Below are positions 8,447-16,738 of a DNA stretch of 49,663 bases, in pieces. Both the position numbers and the translations under genes were made by a program. The notes beneath the pieces are model-generated. The model did not search any database, was not told the DNA's origin, and saw only the letters and a program-made list of their open reading frames with translations. The number at the start of each line of letters is the position of its first letter. The first letter of the stretch is position 1. Source of the stretch: Sphingomonadales bacterium (GTDB lineage: Bacteria; Pseudomonadota; Alphaproteobacteria; Sphingomonadales; Sphingomonadaceae); contig SBGG01000103.1 of NCBI GenBank assembly GCA_006226685.1, positions 1-49,663 of the forward strand, in the 5' to 3' direction.

Positions 8447-8839
8447 CCAATCTTCTCCATAAAATCTTTCTATATTAGTGATTAGTATTTCACTTTTATG
8501 ACATGTGCGCAAGTGCCCACCCCACTGGAAGGATTGAGGGGTTATTGATTTAATATCAAATAGTTATAAACATACCGATCCGAACACCTCTCGCCGAAAG
8601 TGAACGCGGAGGTGTCACAGATAAGGCCATGGCGTTGGAGGATTCGTGCACATCTCAGCCGCCTGCGCGATCGGCAGCAGATGCAAGCACATCCACATAA
8701 GCGGCGCACATCCACATAAGCGGCAAGCCCTCGAACGGGCCGCCAGCCATGGATCGTCATCGGAATGAAGGAGATCAGGTGCCGGGGGTTCTGTTGCCCG
8801 GCCCCCCGGCGGCCGCTGGAATCCCTTCTGTTGCCCGGT
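8447..8839. other. Gene-poor gap between TPR gene and ssrA
   Basis: I find no convincing coding region here. The first 100 bases are AT-rich and should contain the promoter of the TPR gene. A perfect tandem duplication lies at 8687-8724. Near the ssrA end there is a strong 8-bp GC stem, GCCGGGGG/CCCCCGGC, at 8781-8788 and 8803-8810. The word TTCTGTTGCCCGG occurs at 8789-8801 and again at 8826-8838. The stem and repeats lie just 3' of the tmRNA coding piece and may be part of its precursor trailer or terminator. Confidence 0.6.
8687..8724. repeat. Perfect 19-bp tandem duplication
   Basis: The 19-mer that begins GCACATCCACATAAG and ends CGGC occurs twice head-to-tail without mismatch, at 8687-8705 and 8706-8724. 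It lies in non-coding DNA between the TPR gene and ssrA. It looks like a recent slippage duplication; no function is evident. Confidence 0.85.
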
Positions 8840-9118
8840 GGGTCCAACCGCGTTCTATTTGGGTAATGTCAGGGCTCGCGCCCCTCAATTACGCAGCAAG
8901 AGCAAGTGCTTCGTTATCGTTGGCACTTATAGGTTTTGAGCCTTGAACGGGTTACTCAGCCCGGGCAAAAACACCGTCTTTCAACACACGTCGATCCTAG
9001 TTCGGCCCCGTCAGAGCGCCCGGTCCATGATCGGACCGAAAGCCATGGTGGAGCCGCCGGGTACCGCCCCCGGGTCCGCTGCGTCTATTACACGACATAA
9101 TTTATCGCCATAGCCGGT
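8840..9118 (-). ncRNA. ssrA: tmRNA, circularly permuted two-piece type
   Basis: tmRNA rescues stalled ribosomes and tags the unfinished protein. On the minus strand the acceptor piece comes first. It has a T-arm with stem CCGGG/CCCGG at roughly 9056-9072 and ends in CGGCTCCACCA, with CCA at 9048-9046. A 36-nt spacer follows (9045-9010). Then comes the coding piece, starting GGGGCCGAACTAGGATCGACG at 9009. The two ends pair as a 7-bp acceptor stem containing the G3-U70 wobble that marks alanine charging. The tag frame at 8924-8889 reads ANDNEALALAA followed by TAA. The outer ends of both pieces are approximate. This gene order is the permuted arrangement known from Alphaproteobacteria, and the tag is of sphingomonad type. 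Confidence 0.96.
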
Positions 9119-9220
9119 CGAAACCGGCAAGGCTCATATAGGGAGAGAAACCCGGCAAGAAAAGGGGGGCCGTCCCCTCTCCTTCGGAAATTACCAAATG
9201 GCCGTCGTTACGAGGATAGG

Positions 9221-9496
9221 TTATTTCTTCGTCGCGCTTGCTGCGGAGGAAGCAGCTTCCGCCGCATTGCCGGCAGATTCCGCCGCATTGTCGATCGCCT
9301 CAATCCGGTTGGCCGTGGCCTCGGCCACCGCCGCGACCATATTATCGGCCTGCCCTTCCAGCGCAGCGGTGCCATTCTCAAGCAGATCCGCACCATTGCC
9401 GGAAACATTGCCGTCCAGCGACGGTTGATCGGAGGAACAACCCGCCACGAAAAAACACAGGGGAAGCCCGGCGGAAAGAATGATCCGCTCTTTCAT
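9221..9496 (-). CDS. Small alanine-rich lipoprotein
   Basis: This 91-aa protein has a signal peptide ending in the lipobox VAGC, giving lipidated Cys20. The mature part is almost entirely Ala/Glu/Asn-rich and should form one long amphipathic helix (NMVAAVAEATANRIEAIDNAAESAGNAAEAA split over two heptad-like runs), much like Lpp-type or entericidin-like proteins. AAGGAAA precedes the ATG. The gene starts 12 bases after the mscL stop, so the two are likely co-transcribed. I do not recognise a named family. An envelope-stress or envelope-stabilising role would fit the mscL link but is only inferred. Confidence 0.75.
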   Translation of the reverse strand: MKERIILSAGLPLCFFVAGCSSDQPSLDGNVSGNGADLLENGTAALEGQADNMVAAVAEATANRIEAIDNAAESAGNAAEAASSAASATKK

Positions 9497-9508
9497 GGCG
9501 AGTTTCCT

Positions 9509-9958
9509 TTACCCCTTGGATTTCAGCGCGTCGCGAATTTCGCGCAACAACAGGACATCCTCAGAAGGCACCTCTTCCGCCGCAGGAACTTCCTCCGCCG
9601 TCGGCTTTGCCATCATCCTGTTCACAGAACGCACCATCAGGAAGATAACGAACGCCAGGATCACGAAGTTGATGAGGACGGTCAGAAACTCACCCCAGCC
9701 GAGCATCGCCACTCCCGCAGCTTTCAGATCCGCATAGCTTTCCACCGATCCTTCAAAGCCTTCGGGAATAGCGCCCAGCCGGATAAAATATTTCGAGAAG
9801 TCCGCTCCGCCAAACAGCCAGCCCACGACCGGCATGATGATGTCCTCGGTCAGGGATTTGGTGATCGTGGCGAACGCGCCGCCAATGATAACGCCAACCG
9901 CCAGATCCATCACATTGCCGCGCGCGATGAATTCCTTGAATTCCGTGGCCATGGACAT
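9509..9958 (-). CDS. mscL: Large-conductance mechanosensitive channel MscL
   Basis: MscL opens a wide pore in the inner membrane when membrane tension rises, releasing solutes on osmotic downshock. The protein is 149 aa, in the family range. It shows the N-terminal amphipathic helix ([22 protein letters not shown] split by the first membrane helix), the TM1 core [17 protein letters not shown], a periplasmic loop, TM2 ([19 protein letters not shown]) and a charged cytoplasmic C-terminal helix ending [18 protein letters not shown] lies about ten bases before the ATG. It heads a two-gene unit with the downstream lipoprotein. Confidence 0.96.
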   Translation of the reverse strand: MSMATEFKEFIARGNVMDLAVGVIIGGAFATITKSLTEDIIMPVVGWLFGGADFSKYFIRLGAIPEGFEGSVESYADLKAAGVAMLGWGEFLTVLINFVILAFVIFLMVRSVNRMMAKPTAEEVPAAEEVPSEDVLLLREIRDALKSKG

Positions 9959-10088
9959 GATAATGTTTCTCCTGAAAATAAGCCTGTCAGCGGCATGTCT
10001 TGCACAGCGTATGTGGCGCTGTCCAGTTGCAGAGCGGCCTTTGCTCCGTTAGCGTGCGCGCGTCCCCAACCTCAAGGATTCCCCCTCG

Positions 10089-10685
10089 ATGCGTTCGACC
10101 TTCCCTCTTCGTTCAACCCTTGCGGCGCTTTGCCTCCTCGCGCTTTCGGCATGTGGCATCAACAGCGTGCCCACAGCAGAAGAAGCCGCCAAGGCGCGCT
10201 GGGCCGACGTGCAGGCGCAATATCAGCGGCGTGCCGATCTCGTTCCCAATCTGGTAGCGACCGTCAAAGGCGCCGCGCAGGCAGAACAGGAAACACTGAC
10301 CAAGGTCATGGAGGCCCGCGCCAAGGCGACATCCGTTCAGGTGAGCACGGATGACCTGAGCAATCCGGACAAGGTCGCGCAATTCGCCGCCGCACAGGGC
10401 GCGCTCAGCCAGTCGCTCGGACGCCTGCTGGTGACGGTGGAACGCTATCCCGACATCAAGTTCAACCAGAATTTCCAGGATCTTCAGGTTCAGCTTGAGG
10501 GCACGGAAAACCGCATATCGACCGCGATCATCAAATATAATGAATCCGTGCAGAGCTATAACACGCTGGTGCGAACCTTCCCGTCGATGATCGGTGCGCA
10601 GATCAGGGGTGCCAAGCCGATGACCCCCTATCAGGCAACCACGCCCAATGCGCAGGAAGCCCCGAAGGTCGATTTCGGGGCCTGA
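10089..10685 (+). CDS. lemA: LemA family lipoprotein
   Basis: The product is a 198-aa LemA-type protein, a long four-helix bundle of unclear biochemical role, anchored in the envelope. Here the N-terminal segment ends in the lipobox ALSAC (Cys22), so it is probably a lipoprotein. The family core follows: ARWADVQAQYQRRADLVPNLV, then ETLTKVMEARAKA, and AIIKYNESVQSYNTLVRTFPS. It is the first gene of a cluster with two TPM-domain genes and a NUDIX gene. LemA next to TPM genes is a widely conserved pairing that suggests a joint envelope function. Confidence 0.93.
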   Translation: MRSTFPLRSTLAALCLLALSACGINSVPTAEEAAKARWADVQAQYQRRADLVPNLVATVKGAAQAEQETLTKVMEARAKATSVQVSTDDLSNPDKVAQFAAAQGALSQSLGRLLVTVERYPDIKFNQNFQDLQVQLEGTENRISTAIIKYNESVQSYNTLVRTFPSMIGAQIRGAKPMTPYQATTPNAQEAPKVDFGA

Positions 10686-10707
10686 TCCCGGCAAATAAAG
10701 GCAGATC

Positions 10708-11487
10708 ATGTCCTTCCGGTCTTTCCTGTCGGCTTTGCTGGCCGCATATCTGCTGCTGATCACGGCGGCCCCTGCCTATGCGCAGACCTTCCCCCAGCTG
10801 ACCGGACGGGTGGTCGATGCCGCCAACCTGCTTTCTCCCGATCAGGAAAAGGCGATCGAGGACAAGCTGGCTGTTCTCGAAAAGCAGAGCCGCCGTCAGC
10901 TTGTCGTTACGACCATCCCCGACCTTGGCGGGTATGACATTGCCGATTACGGTTTCCGCCTCGGCGATCATTGGGGGATAGGCGACAAGGAACGGGATGA
11001 CGGCGTGTTGCTGATCGTCGCGCCTAACGAACGCAAGGTCAGGATCGAGGTCGGATACGGGCTGGAAGGCATTCTTCCCGATGTGCTGGCGGGGCGGATC
11101 ATCCGCAACGACATCACGCCCCGTTTCAAGGCCGGGGATTATCCGGGCGGCATAAATGCCGGGGTCGACGCGATCGTGAAGCAACTCACCCTGCCTCCGG
11201 AAGAAGCCAAAAAAGTGGTACAGGAAGCGCAGCAGGCCCAGTCCGAGAATAGCGGCAATGGCGATGCACTGTTTTTCATCCTGTTCATCCTGCTCTTCTT
11301 CGTGTTGCCGATGGTGCTGCGCGGACGAGCCGGCCGCGCCTATCGCAACGGCATCGTACCGGTCATCCTCTGGGGGCCGGATATAGGCGGCGGACGCCAT
11401 GGCGGAGGCGGCTGGTCGTCAGGCGGCGGCGGCTTTTCCGGAGGTGGCGGCGGATTCGGTGGTGGCGGGGCATCGGGAGGCTGGTGA
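10708..11487 (+). CDS. TPM-domain protein (YgcG family) with C-terminal membrane helix
   Basis: This 259-aa protein has a cleavable signal peptide ending AYA|Q, then a TPM domain (FPQLTGRVVDAANLL, LVVTTIPDLGGYDIADYGFRLGD, GDKERDDGVLLIVAPNERKVRIEVGYGLEGILPD). A transmembrane helix follows at about residues 189-203. The tail is extremely Gly/Ser-rich, with runs of GGGG ending in GGW. This layout matches the YgcG-like proteins found beside LemA. Some TPM proteins have been described as phosphatases; activity here is not shown by sequence. It follows lemA by 22 bases and overlaps or abuts the next TPM gene, depending on its start. Confidence 0.9.
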   Translation: MSFRSFLSALLAAYLLLITAAPAYAQTFPQLTGRVVDAANLLSPDQEKAIEDKLAVLEKQSRRQLVVTTIPDLGGYDIADYGFRLGDHWGIGDKERDDGVLLIVAPNERKVRIEVGYGLEGILPDVLAGRIIRNDITPRFKAGDYPGGINAGVDAIVKQLTLPPEEAKKVVQEAQQAQSENSGNGDALFFILFILLFFVLPMVLRGRAGRAYRNGIVPVILWGPDIGGGRHGGGGWSSGGGGFSGGGGGFGGGGASGGW

Positions 11488-11489
11488 CA

Positions 11490-12170
11490 ATGGAGAAAAT
11501 CACTATCGGCCAGACGGACCACGACCGTATCAGCGCCGCGGTAAAGGCCGCCGAGGCGACAAGCGATGCGGAGATCGTCACGGTTATCGCCCAGCATTCG
11601 GATGCCTATCATGATGCGGGGCTGCATTATGCGGTGGCGGCGATGCTCAGCCTGCTCGCGCTGGTCGCGGCTTTTCCTGCTTTCTTCACCGATATCGCGC
11701 TGCGCTGGTTCGGCGGCTGGGAACATCATCTGCCTGCCGGGTTCCTGTTGACCTTGCTGCTGGGGGTGCAGATCGCGCTGTTCCTGATCGTCCGCTATGC
11801 GCTGGCGTGGATGCCCCTGCGCATGGCGCTGACACCTGGGGCCACCAAATTGCGACGGGTGCGGCGGCAGGCCGTCATCCTGTTCCGCGCCTGCGCCGAA
11901 GGACGAACACGCGGCAAGACGGCGATCCTGATCTATCTTTCGCTCGCCGAACATCGCGCGGAAATCATCGGTGATGAAGCGATCAACCATGCGGTTGAGC
12001 CGGAGCGATGGGGCGATGCGATGGCCTCTCTTATCGGCCATATGCGCAAAGGCGATCCCGGCACCGGGATGGTCGAGGCAATCGGCCTCATCGGCACGAT
12101 CCTCGCCAAGCATGTACCCAAGAGCGAAGCCAACCCCAATGAACTGCCCGACCGGCTGATCGAACTGTGA
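11490..12170 (+). CDS. TPM-domain membrane protein
   Basis: This 226-aa protein carries a split TPM domain. The N-terminal strand-helix (EATSDAEIVTVIAQHSDAYHD) is followed by two transmembrane helices at about residues 36-60 and 77-102. The rest of the domain comes after them (GKTAILIYLSLAEHRAEIIGDEAINHAV). The ATG at 11490 has GGGAGG nine bases upstream; the GTG at 11484 overlaps the previous stop but sits only three bases from that RBS. It belongs to the same lemA-TPM operon and its stop touches the NUDIX gene start region. Confidence 0.88.
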   Translation: MEKITIGQTDHDRISAAVKAAEATSDAEIVTVIAQHSDAYHDAGLHYAVAAMLSLLALVAAFPAFFTDIALRWFGGWEHHLPAGFLLTLLLGVQIALFLIVRYALAWMPLRMALTPGATKLRRVRRQAVILFRACAEGRTRGKTAILIYLSLAEHRAEIIGDEAINHAVEPERWGDAMASLIGHMRKGDPGTGMVEAIGLIGTILAKHVPKSEANPNELPDRLIEL

Positions 12171-12181
12171 GTGGACATGAG

Positions 12182-12724
12182 ATGAGCGATACCGCACCCG
12201 AAATCATGTGGGCGGGCCAATATATTACCGCCAAGCGTGAGGGTCGGTGGGAATATGTATCCCGCAGCCGCGGCATCAGGGCGGCGGTCATCATCGCGGT
12301 CGATGAAGATCCGGAACATGGCCCCTGCCTGATCCTCGTCGATCAATATCGCGTACCGCTGGGGAAACGCTGCCTCGAACTGCCTGCGGGCCTCGTCGGC
12401 GATCATGATGACGTGGCCGGTGAACAAGCTTGCAGTGCGGCAATCCGCGAGCTGGAGGAGGAAACCGGCTATCGCGCCGACCGGATGGTCGATCTCGGTG
12501 ATTTCTATAGCTCCCCGGGCATGGTGTCCGAGAGCTTCTCGCTATTCCGGGCGGAGGGCCTGATCCGCATTCATGACGGCGGCGGCGTGGAAGGCGAGGA
12601 CATCATCGTTCACCGCGTCCCCCTGTCCGGCCTCGCCGGATATGTGGCTGACCGCCGGTCGGAGGGCATGGCAATGGATGTCAAATTGCTGGTCGCGTTG
12701 GGCGCGGGAATGATTGCGGGTTAA
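12182..12724 (+). CDS. NUDIX hydrolase, ADP-ribose pyrophosphatase type
   Basis: NUDIX enzymes of this group split ADP-ribose or related nucleoside diphosphates. The protein is 180 aa. The catalytic box is GEQACSAAIRELEEETGY, with the REXXEE core intact; the Gly that normally stands six residues before the first Glu is displaced by a two-residue insertion. The preceding LELPAGLVG strand is typical of the ADP-ribose group. The ATG at 12182 has a GGA six bases upstream; a GTG at 12167 overlapping the previous stop is the alternative. It is the last gene of the lemA operon and is followed by a terminator. Confidence 0.9.
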   Translation: MSDTAPEIMWAGQYITAKREGRWEYVSRSRGIRAAVIIAVDEDPEHGPCLILVDQYRVPLGKRCLELPAGLVGDHDDVAGEQACSAAIRELEEETGYRADRMVDLGDFYSSPGMVSESFSLFRAEGLIRIHDGGGVEGEDIIVHRVPLSGLAGYVADRRSEGMAMDVKLLVALGAGMIAG

Positions 12725-12799
12725 ATCGCCTTCCACCTGCCCGGCTCACACCGAAGGCAGCCCGAAGCGGAGACATACCAGCCTATCACTTTCGCCGGG

Positions 12800-12828
12800 C
12801 CGCCTTTATCGCATCAAAGGCGGATTTT
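12800..12828 (+). terminator. Rho-independent terminator after the NUDIX gene
   Basis: A perfect 8-bp stem CCGCCTTT/AAAGGCGG with an 8-nt loop is followed by ATTTTA. It lies between the convergent NUDIX and NDUFS4-like genes and could partly serve both strands. Confidence 0.7.
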
Positions 12829-12858
12829 ACCCCTGCGCCGAAAGCAGATCAGCCGCGC

Positions 12859-13137
12859 TTAACGGAAATTATCCGCATAAGCCTGAAGCTTCAGGCTCTT
12901 GGGCGCGGGCATGGTGACATGATAGGCAAGACCGATGCTTTCTGCATAGGCCTTGGCCGCATCCAGCGACGGGAAAGTCAGGCGCAATTGCTGGCGCGTA
13001 TCGCCGGAGCCGGCCCAGCCGGTCAGCGGATCGGGCTTTTTCCCCTCGACGGGCTCATGCTCCAGAACCCAGGTCCGCATCCGTGCCTTGCCGGACTGCA
13101 TTGCATTTTTCGGGGTCTGATAGATATGCGCGCTCAC
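12859..13137 (-). CDS. NADH dehydrogenase complex I accessory subunit, NDUFS4 (18 kDa) family
   Basis: This 92-aa protein is the bacterial counterpart of the mitochondrial NDUFS4 subunit, an accessory protein of respiratory complex I at the matrix/cytoplasmic side. Family motifs are clear: HIYQTPKNAMQSGKARMRTWVLE, then GWAGSGDTRQQLRLTF, then AYAESIGLAYHV and YADNF at the C-terminus. I set the start at the GTG at 13137 because a perfect AAGGAGG lies five bases before it and the protein then begins where family members begin. The open frame extends to 13209, but that would overlap the end of hrpB. It stands alone, away from any nuo operon, as is usual in Alphaproteobacteria. Confidence 0.93.
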   Translation of the reverse strand: MSAHIYQTPKNAMQSGKARMRTWVLEHEPVEGKKPDPLTGWAGSGDTRQQLRLTFPSLDAAKAYAESIGLAYHVTMPAPKSLKLQAYADNFR

Positions 13138-13205
13138 GCGGGCCTCCTTATTCGCAATCGCCTGTTGCAACCGCGAAATCCCTTGCGCCAGATCATGCCC
13201 ATCCG

Positions 13206-15665
13206 TCAAGATTTTGCGTTGCCGGAGGCGCGTTTTGTCCGCAACGTCGCGCTGGACTCCGCCGGATTGTCCGGCCAGGGATGTTTTGGATAGCGCCCGC
13301 GCATCTCCTTCGCGACATCGGCCCAGCTCCCCGCCCAGAATCCGGGCAAGTCGGCCGTGGTCTGAATCGGCCTGCCTGCGGGCGAGGTCAAACTCAGGCG
13401 CAGCGGCAGGCGATCCGGGCCAATACAGGGATGATCGCGCAAGCCGAAGAGCGCCTGTACCCGGACCTCGACCTCCGGCCCTCCGGACGCTTCATAGTCG
13501 ATCGGCACATCAATCCCCATCGGCGTGGTGAACTGCTCGGGCGCCAGCCGGTCGAGCGCCTTGCGCCCGTCCCAGCCCAGGGCAAGGTCCAGCACCGTGA
13601 ACAGTGCTTGCGGATCAGCATCGCCAAGGCGGCGTTTTCCCTCCAGCAGTGGCGGCAACCATTCGTCCAATGTGTCCATCAACGCGGCATCGGATATCTC
13701 CGTGCTTTGCGCATAGGCCGCGCGGCGGCGCAGCGACAATGCCTTTTTTGACCAGGGCAGCAAATCCAGCCCCCCTTGCCGCACCCCGTCCATCAGGGCT
13801 TCGGCGATCATCGCCGGATCGGGCGCATCATCATGGCCACTGCTAAGCGCGATCGCACCGAGACGCATCTGGCGTAACGCCTCAATCCCTCCGGTTTCGG
13901 AACGAAAACGGACAGTCCGCTTCGCTGCGATCCGATCGGCGAACAAGGTACGGACGGCATCGGCATCAAGCGCGGCGGCCGACAGGATTCGCGCGCCGGC
14001 GGCGCTGCCCTGCACCTCGCCCACCGCCAGCCACTCTTCCCGCGCCAGCGGTGACAGCGGATCGAGCCGGAAACCGCGTCCGCCCGCGCTGATCCACTCC
14101 GCACCGTCAGCGGACCGGCGCTTCGCCACCCGATCGGGAAAGGCCAGTGCAAGACAGCGCCCGGCGGCATGATCCCCGATAACGGGCTCTGCCTCGCAAC
14201 TGCCCTGCGACGCCACCATTGCTTCCCATCGCCTTGCGAGCTTTTCCCCCGCATTGGCGCGTACACCCTTCTCGCTGCGCCAGCGTCTCAGGCGGTCTTC
14301 CAGATCCACCGAATTGCCGCCTAATCCACGTTCGCCCAGCAGCACCGCCACGCGTGCGGCTGTGCCGACAAGCCCCAGATCGCGCGCGGCAATCAGCATA
14401 TGGGCGATACGCGGTTCGAGCGGCAGTCGCGCGATCGCGCGGCCATGGGCCGTCACCCGCCCCTCTCCATCCAGCGCACCAAGGCTCTCCAGCCGCTTGC
14501 GCGCTTCGGCCAGCGCGGCGGCGGGCGGCGGATCGAGCCAGGCCAGCCGCGTCGGATCGGCCACGCCCCACAGGCCGCATTCGAGCAGCAGCGCGGAAAG
14601 ATCGCTCTCCATGACTTGCGGTGGATCATAGGGCGGTAAACCCTGCGTCGCCGCCGCCTCCCACAGACGATAGGCGACCCCTGCCCGTTGGCGCGCGGCG
14701 CGACCTGCCCGTTGAATAATGGCGGCCTGGCTCGCCTTTTCGGTAACGAGCCGCGTAACGCCCGCCGTCCGGTCATAACGGGGCCGCCGGGTCAGCCCGC
14801 TATCGACAACGATGCGCACGCCATCGATGGTCAGGCTGGTTTCGGCGATGGTGGTGGCGAGAATGACTTTACGCCGCCCTTCCCTGTCCGGAAGGATCGC
14901 CGCGCGCTGATCGCGCGGATCGAGCGAACCGTGCAGCTTGTGAACGACAATGGCGGACAGATCGGCCAGACGCTCGGCGGTGCGATCGATTTCGGCGACG
15001 CCGGGCAGGAAGGCCAGAAGATCGCCTTCCTCCTCCTCGATCAGAGCGCGGCGGATGGCGGCAGCCATATCGTCCTCGATCCGCAGCTCGGCGCGCCGAC
15101 CGATCGGCCGCAGGTCCAGCGGGAAGGATCGCCCCTCGCTTTCGATTACCGTACAATCGCCCATCAGCGCCGAGAAACGCGCGCCATCCAATGTCGCAGA
15201 CATCGCCAGCAGGCGCAGATCCGGGCGCAGCCCACCTTGCGCGTCGAGCGCAAGGGCAAGGCCGAAATCCCCGTCAAGACTGCGCTCATGCACCTCGTCG
15301 AACAGCACCGCCGAAATCCCGGCCAATTCCGGGTCATCCTGTATCCGGTTGCGGAATATCCCTTCGGTCAGCACCAGCAGGCGCGTCGCCGCAGACTGGC
15401 GGCTGTCCAACCGCGTCGCATAGCCGATAAGATCGCCCACCGGTCGCCCCGAAAGCTGGGCAATGCGCTCCGCCGCCGCGCGCGCAGCAAGACGCCGGGG
15501 CGACAGCAGCAACACCTGCCCGGTGCACCATGGCTCGTTCAGCAGAGCCGGGGCGACAGCGGTCGTCTTGCCCGCGCCCGGCGGCGCGACCAGCACGGCA
15601 TTGCTCTCCCGCCGGAGAGCGGCGAGAAGATCGGGTAAAACGAGATGGATCGGCAGGTCTGACAT
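13206..15665 (-). CDS. hrpB: ATP-dependent helicase HrpB (DEAH family)
   Basis: This is an 819-aa DEAH-box RNA helicase. Visible motifs are Walker A (VAPPGAGKTT, about residue 26 onward), motif II DEVH in LFDEVHERS, motif III SATL, motif V-type TIAETSLTI, and motif VI QRAGRAAR. After the RecA-like domains come the winged-helix/ratchet region and the HrpB-specific C-terminal domain (DIPIDYEASGGPEVEVRVQALFG-like stretch and FWAGSW...RGRYPKHPWPDNP). The ATG at 15665 matches the usual HrpB N-terminus (PIHLVLPDLLAAL). An in-frame ATG at 15707 has AGGA three bases upstream and cannot be excluded. The gene points towards the NDUFS4 gene, 68 bases away. Confidence 0.94.
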   Translation of the reverse strand: MSDLPIHLVLPDLLAALRRESNAVLVAPPGAGKTTAVAPALLNEPWCTGQVLLLSPRRLAARAAAERIAQLSGRPVGDLIGYATRLDSRQSAATRLLVLTEGIFRNRIQDDPELAGISAVLFDEVHERSLDGDFGLALALDAQGGLRPDLRLLAMSATLDGARFSALMGDCTVIESEGRSFPLDLRPIGRRAELRIEDDMAAAIRRALIEEEEGDLLAFLPGVAEIDRTAERLADLSAIVVHKLHGSLDPRDQRAAILPDREGRRKVILATTIAETSLTIDGVRIVVDSGLTRRPRYDRTAGVTRLVTEKASQAAIIQRAGRAARQRAGVAYRLWEAAATQGLPPYDPPQVMESDLSALLLECGLWGVADPTRLAWLDPPPAAALAEARKRLESLGALDGEGRVTAHGRAIARLPLEPRIAHMLIAARDLGLVGTAARVAVLLGERGLGGNSVDLEDRLRRWRSEKGVRANAGEKLARRWEAMVASQGSCEAEPVIGDHAAGRCLALAFPDRVAKRRSADGAEWISAGGRGFRLDPLSPLAREEWLAVGEVQGSAAGARILSAAALDADAVRTLFADRIAAKRTVRFRSETGGIEALRQMRLGAIALSSGHDDAPDPAMIAEALMDGVRQGGLDLLPWSKKALSLRRRAAYAQSTEISDAALMDTLDEWLPPLLEGKRRLGDADPQALFTVLDLALGWDGRKALDRLAPEQFTTPMGIDVPIDYEASGGPEVEVRVQALFGLRDHPCIGPDRLPLRLSLTSPAGRPIQTTADLPGFWAGSWADVAKEMRGRYPKHPWPDNPAESSATLRTKRASGNAKS

Positions 15666-15728
15666 TGCATCATCAATCGAACCATGGCTCTGTGCGCGGA
15701 GATTCATTTTCCTGCAATGGAGAGTTTC

Positions 15729-15824
15729 ATGAAATCCGCCCGCGCCGGCTTAATGGTGCTGTTTTCGTCCCTCGCCACCCCGACCATTGCACAAACTGCA
15801 ACAGAGCCGCCATCAAGGCCATGA
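15729..15824 (+). CDS. Possible 31-aa signal-peptide-only ORF (remnant of a secreted protein?)
   Basis: The frame MKSARAGLMVLFSSLATP, then TIAQTATEPPSRP and a TGA, looks like a textbook signal peptide with an A-x-A-Q type cleavage site and almost nothing after it. GGAGAG lies five bases upstream of the ATG. The following 100 bases in the other frames do not give a clear continuation, and the next gene is antisense. It may be the 5' end of a gene destroyed by deletion or frameshift, or a short leader peptide. I cannot assign a function. Confidence 0.3.
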   Translation: MKSARAGLMVLFSSLATPTIAQTATEPPSRP

Positions 15825-15931
15825 CCGGAGCATCCCCCTTGTGGGAACGAAGCGGCATCAGGGAACAGATGACGGGGCAGCTCGATACTGCCCCCAGAAT
15901 CTATAGCCCGATCGGCCCTGACGACGGCCTT

Positions 15932-16714
15932 CTATCCGCCGAACAGATAGATATGGATCGGGTTTTTCGGGTCCATCAGCATCTTCACGGTGAGGGCAAG
16001 CGACATGATGACCAGCAACGGCCGAATAATCTTTCCGCCGAAGCGCATCGCCAGATGCGACCCGATTTGCGCGCCGATGATATTGGCGCCTGCCATTACC
16101 AGCCCCGCAACCCAGACGACATGACCGCCGAGGATCATCATGCCGAGCGCCGACAGGTTGCTCGCGAAATTCGCGGCCTTGGTCTGGGCCGTGGCGCGCA
16201 ACAGGCCAAGCCCGCCCAGAGACAGGAAGATCGTCGTATAGAAAGCTCCGGCCCCCGGACCGAAAAAGCCGTCATAAAAGCCGACCATGCCGATCAGGAA
16301 CGAAAGGCCGATCATACCGACCCGGCTGTGACGGTCGGACTCGCTCAAACTGGGTGATAACAGGAAATAGCCGGCGATCAGGACGAGCAGCGCCGGGATT
16401 AGCCCCGCCAGCAATGCCGGACTGACCCTTTGCACCAGCAGCGCGCCCAATATGGCCCCGACAAATGCCGCCGCCACGGTCGGCCAGTATCGGCGTATAT
16501 CCATGTGGCCGGCCCGCGCGAAGGCCCATGCTGCCCCGCCGGTTCCGAGTGTCGATTGCAATTTGTTGGTGCCGACGGCCTGAACCGGCGGAATTCCGGC
16601 GGCCAGCAGCGCAGGCAGAGTAATCAAACCACCGCCGCCCGCCATCGAATCGATGACTCCCGCCAGAAAACCGGCCAGCGCCAGAAACAGCAACAGATCA
16701 CCGGCGATCATCAC
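15932..16714 (-). CDS. TauE/SafE family sulfite/organosulfonate exporter-like permease
   Basis: This 260-aa integral membrane protein has about eight hydrophobic helices. The first shows the family repeat motif GFLAGVIDSMAGGGGLITLPALL followed by VGTNKLQSTLGTGGAAWAF, and the second half has the degenerate repeat GMVGFYDGFFGPGAGAFYT. Members of the TauE/SafE family move sulfite, sulfoacetate or other small anions; the substrate here is open. ATG codons at 16714 and 16711 are both possible starts. The gene lies 24 bases downstream of the polyprenyl synthase stop on the same strand, so co-transcription is possible, though no functional link is obvious. Confidence 0.9.
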   Translation of the reverse strand: MMIAGDLLLFLALAGFLAGVIDSMAGGGGLITLPALLAAGIPPVQAVGTNKLQSTLGTGGAAWAFARAGHMDIRRYWPTVAAAFVGAILGALLVQRVSPALLAGLIPALLVLIAGYFLLSPSLSESDRHSRVGMIGLSFLIGMVGFYDGFFGPGAGAFYTTIFLSLGGLGLLRATAQTKAANFASNLSALGMMILGGHVVWVAGLVMAGANIIGAQIGSHLAMRFGGKIIRPLLVIMSLALTVKMLMDPKNPIHIYLFGG

Positions 16715-16738
16715 AGGCGAAACACCGATCCGAAAGGA

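Noticed and set aside
13138..13209. N-terminal extension of the NDUFS4-like protein
   Set aside because: The perfect AAGGAGG before the GTG at 13137 and the family N-terminus make the shorter protein far more likely.
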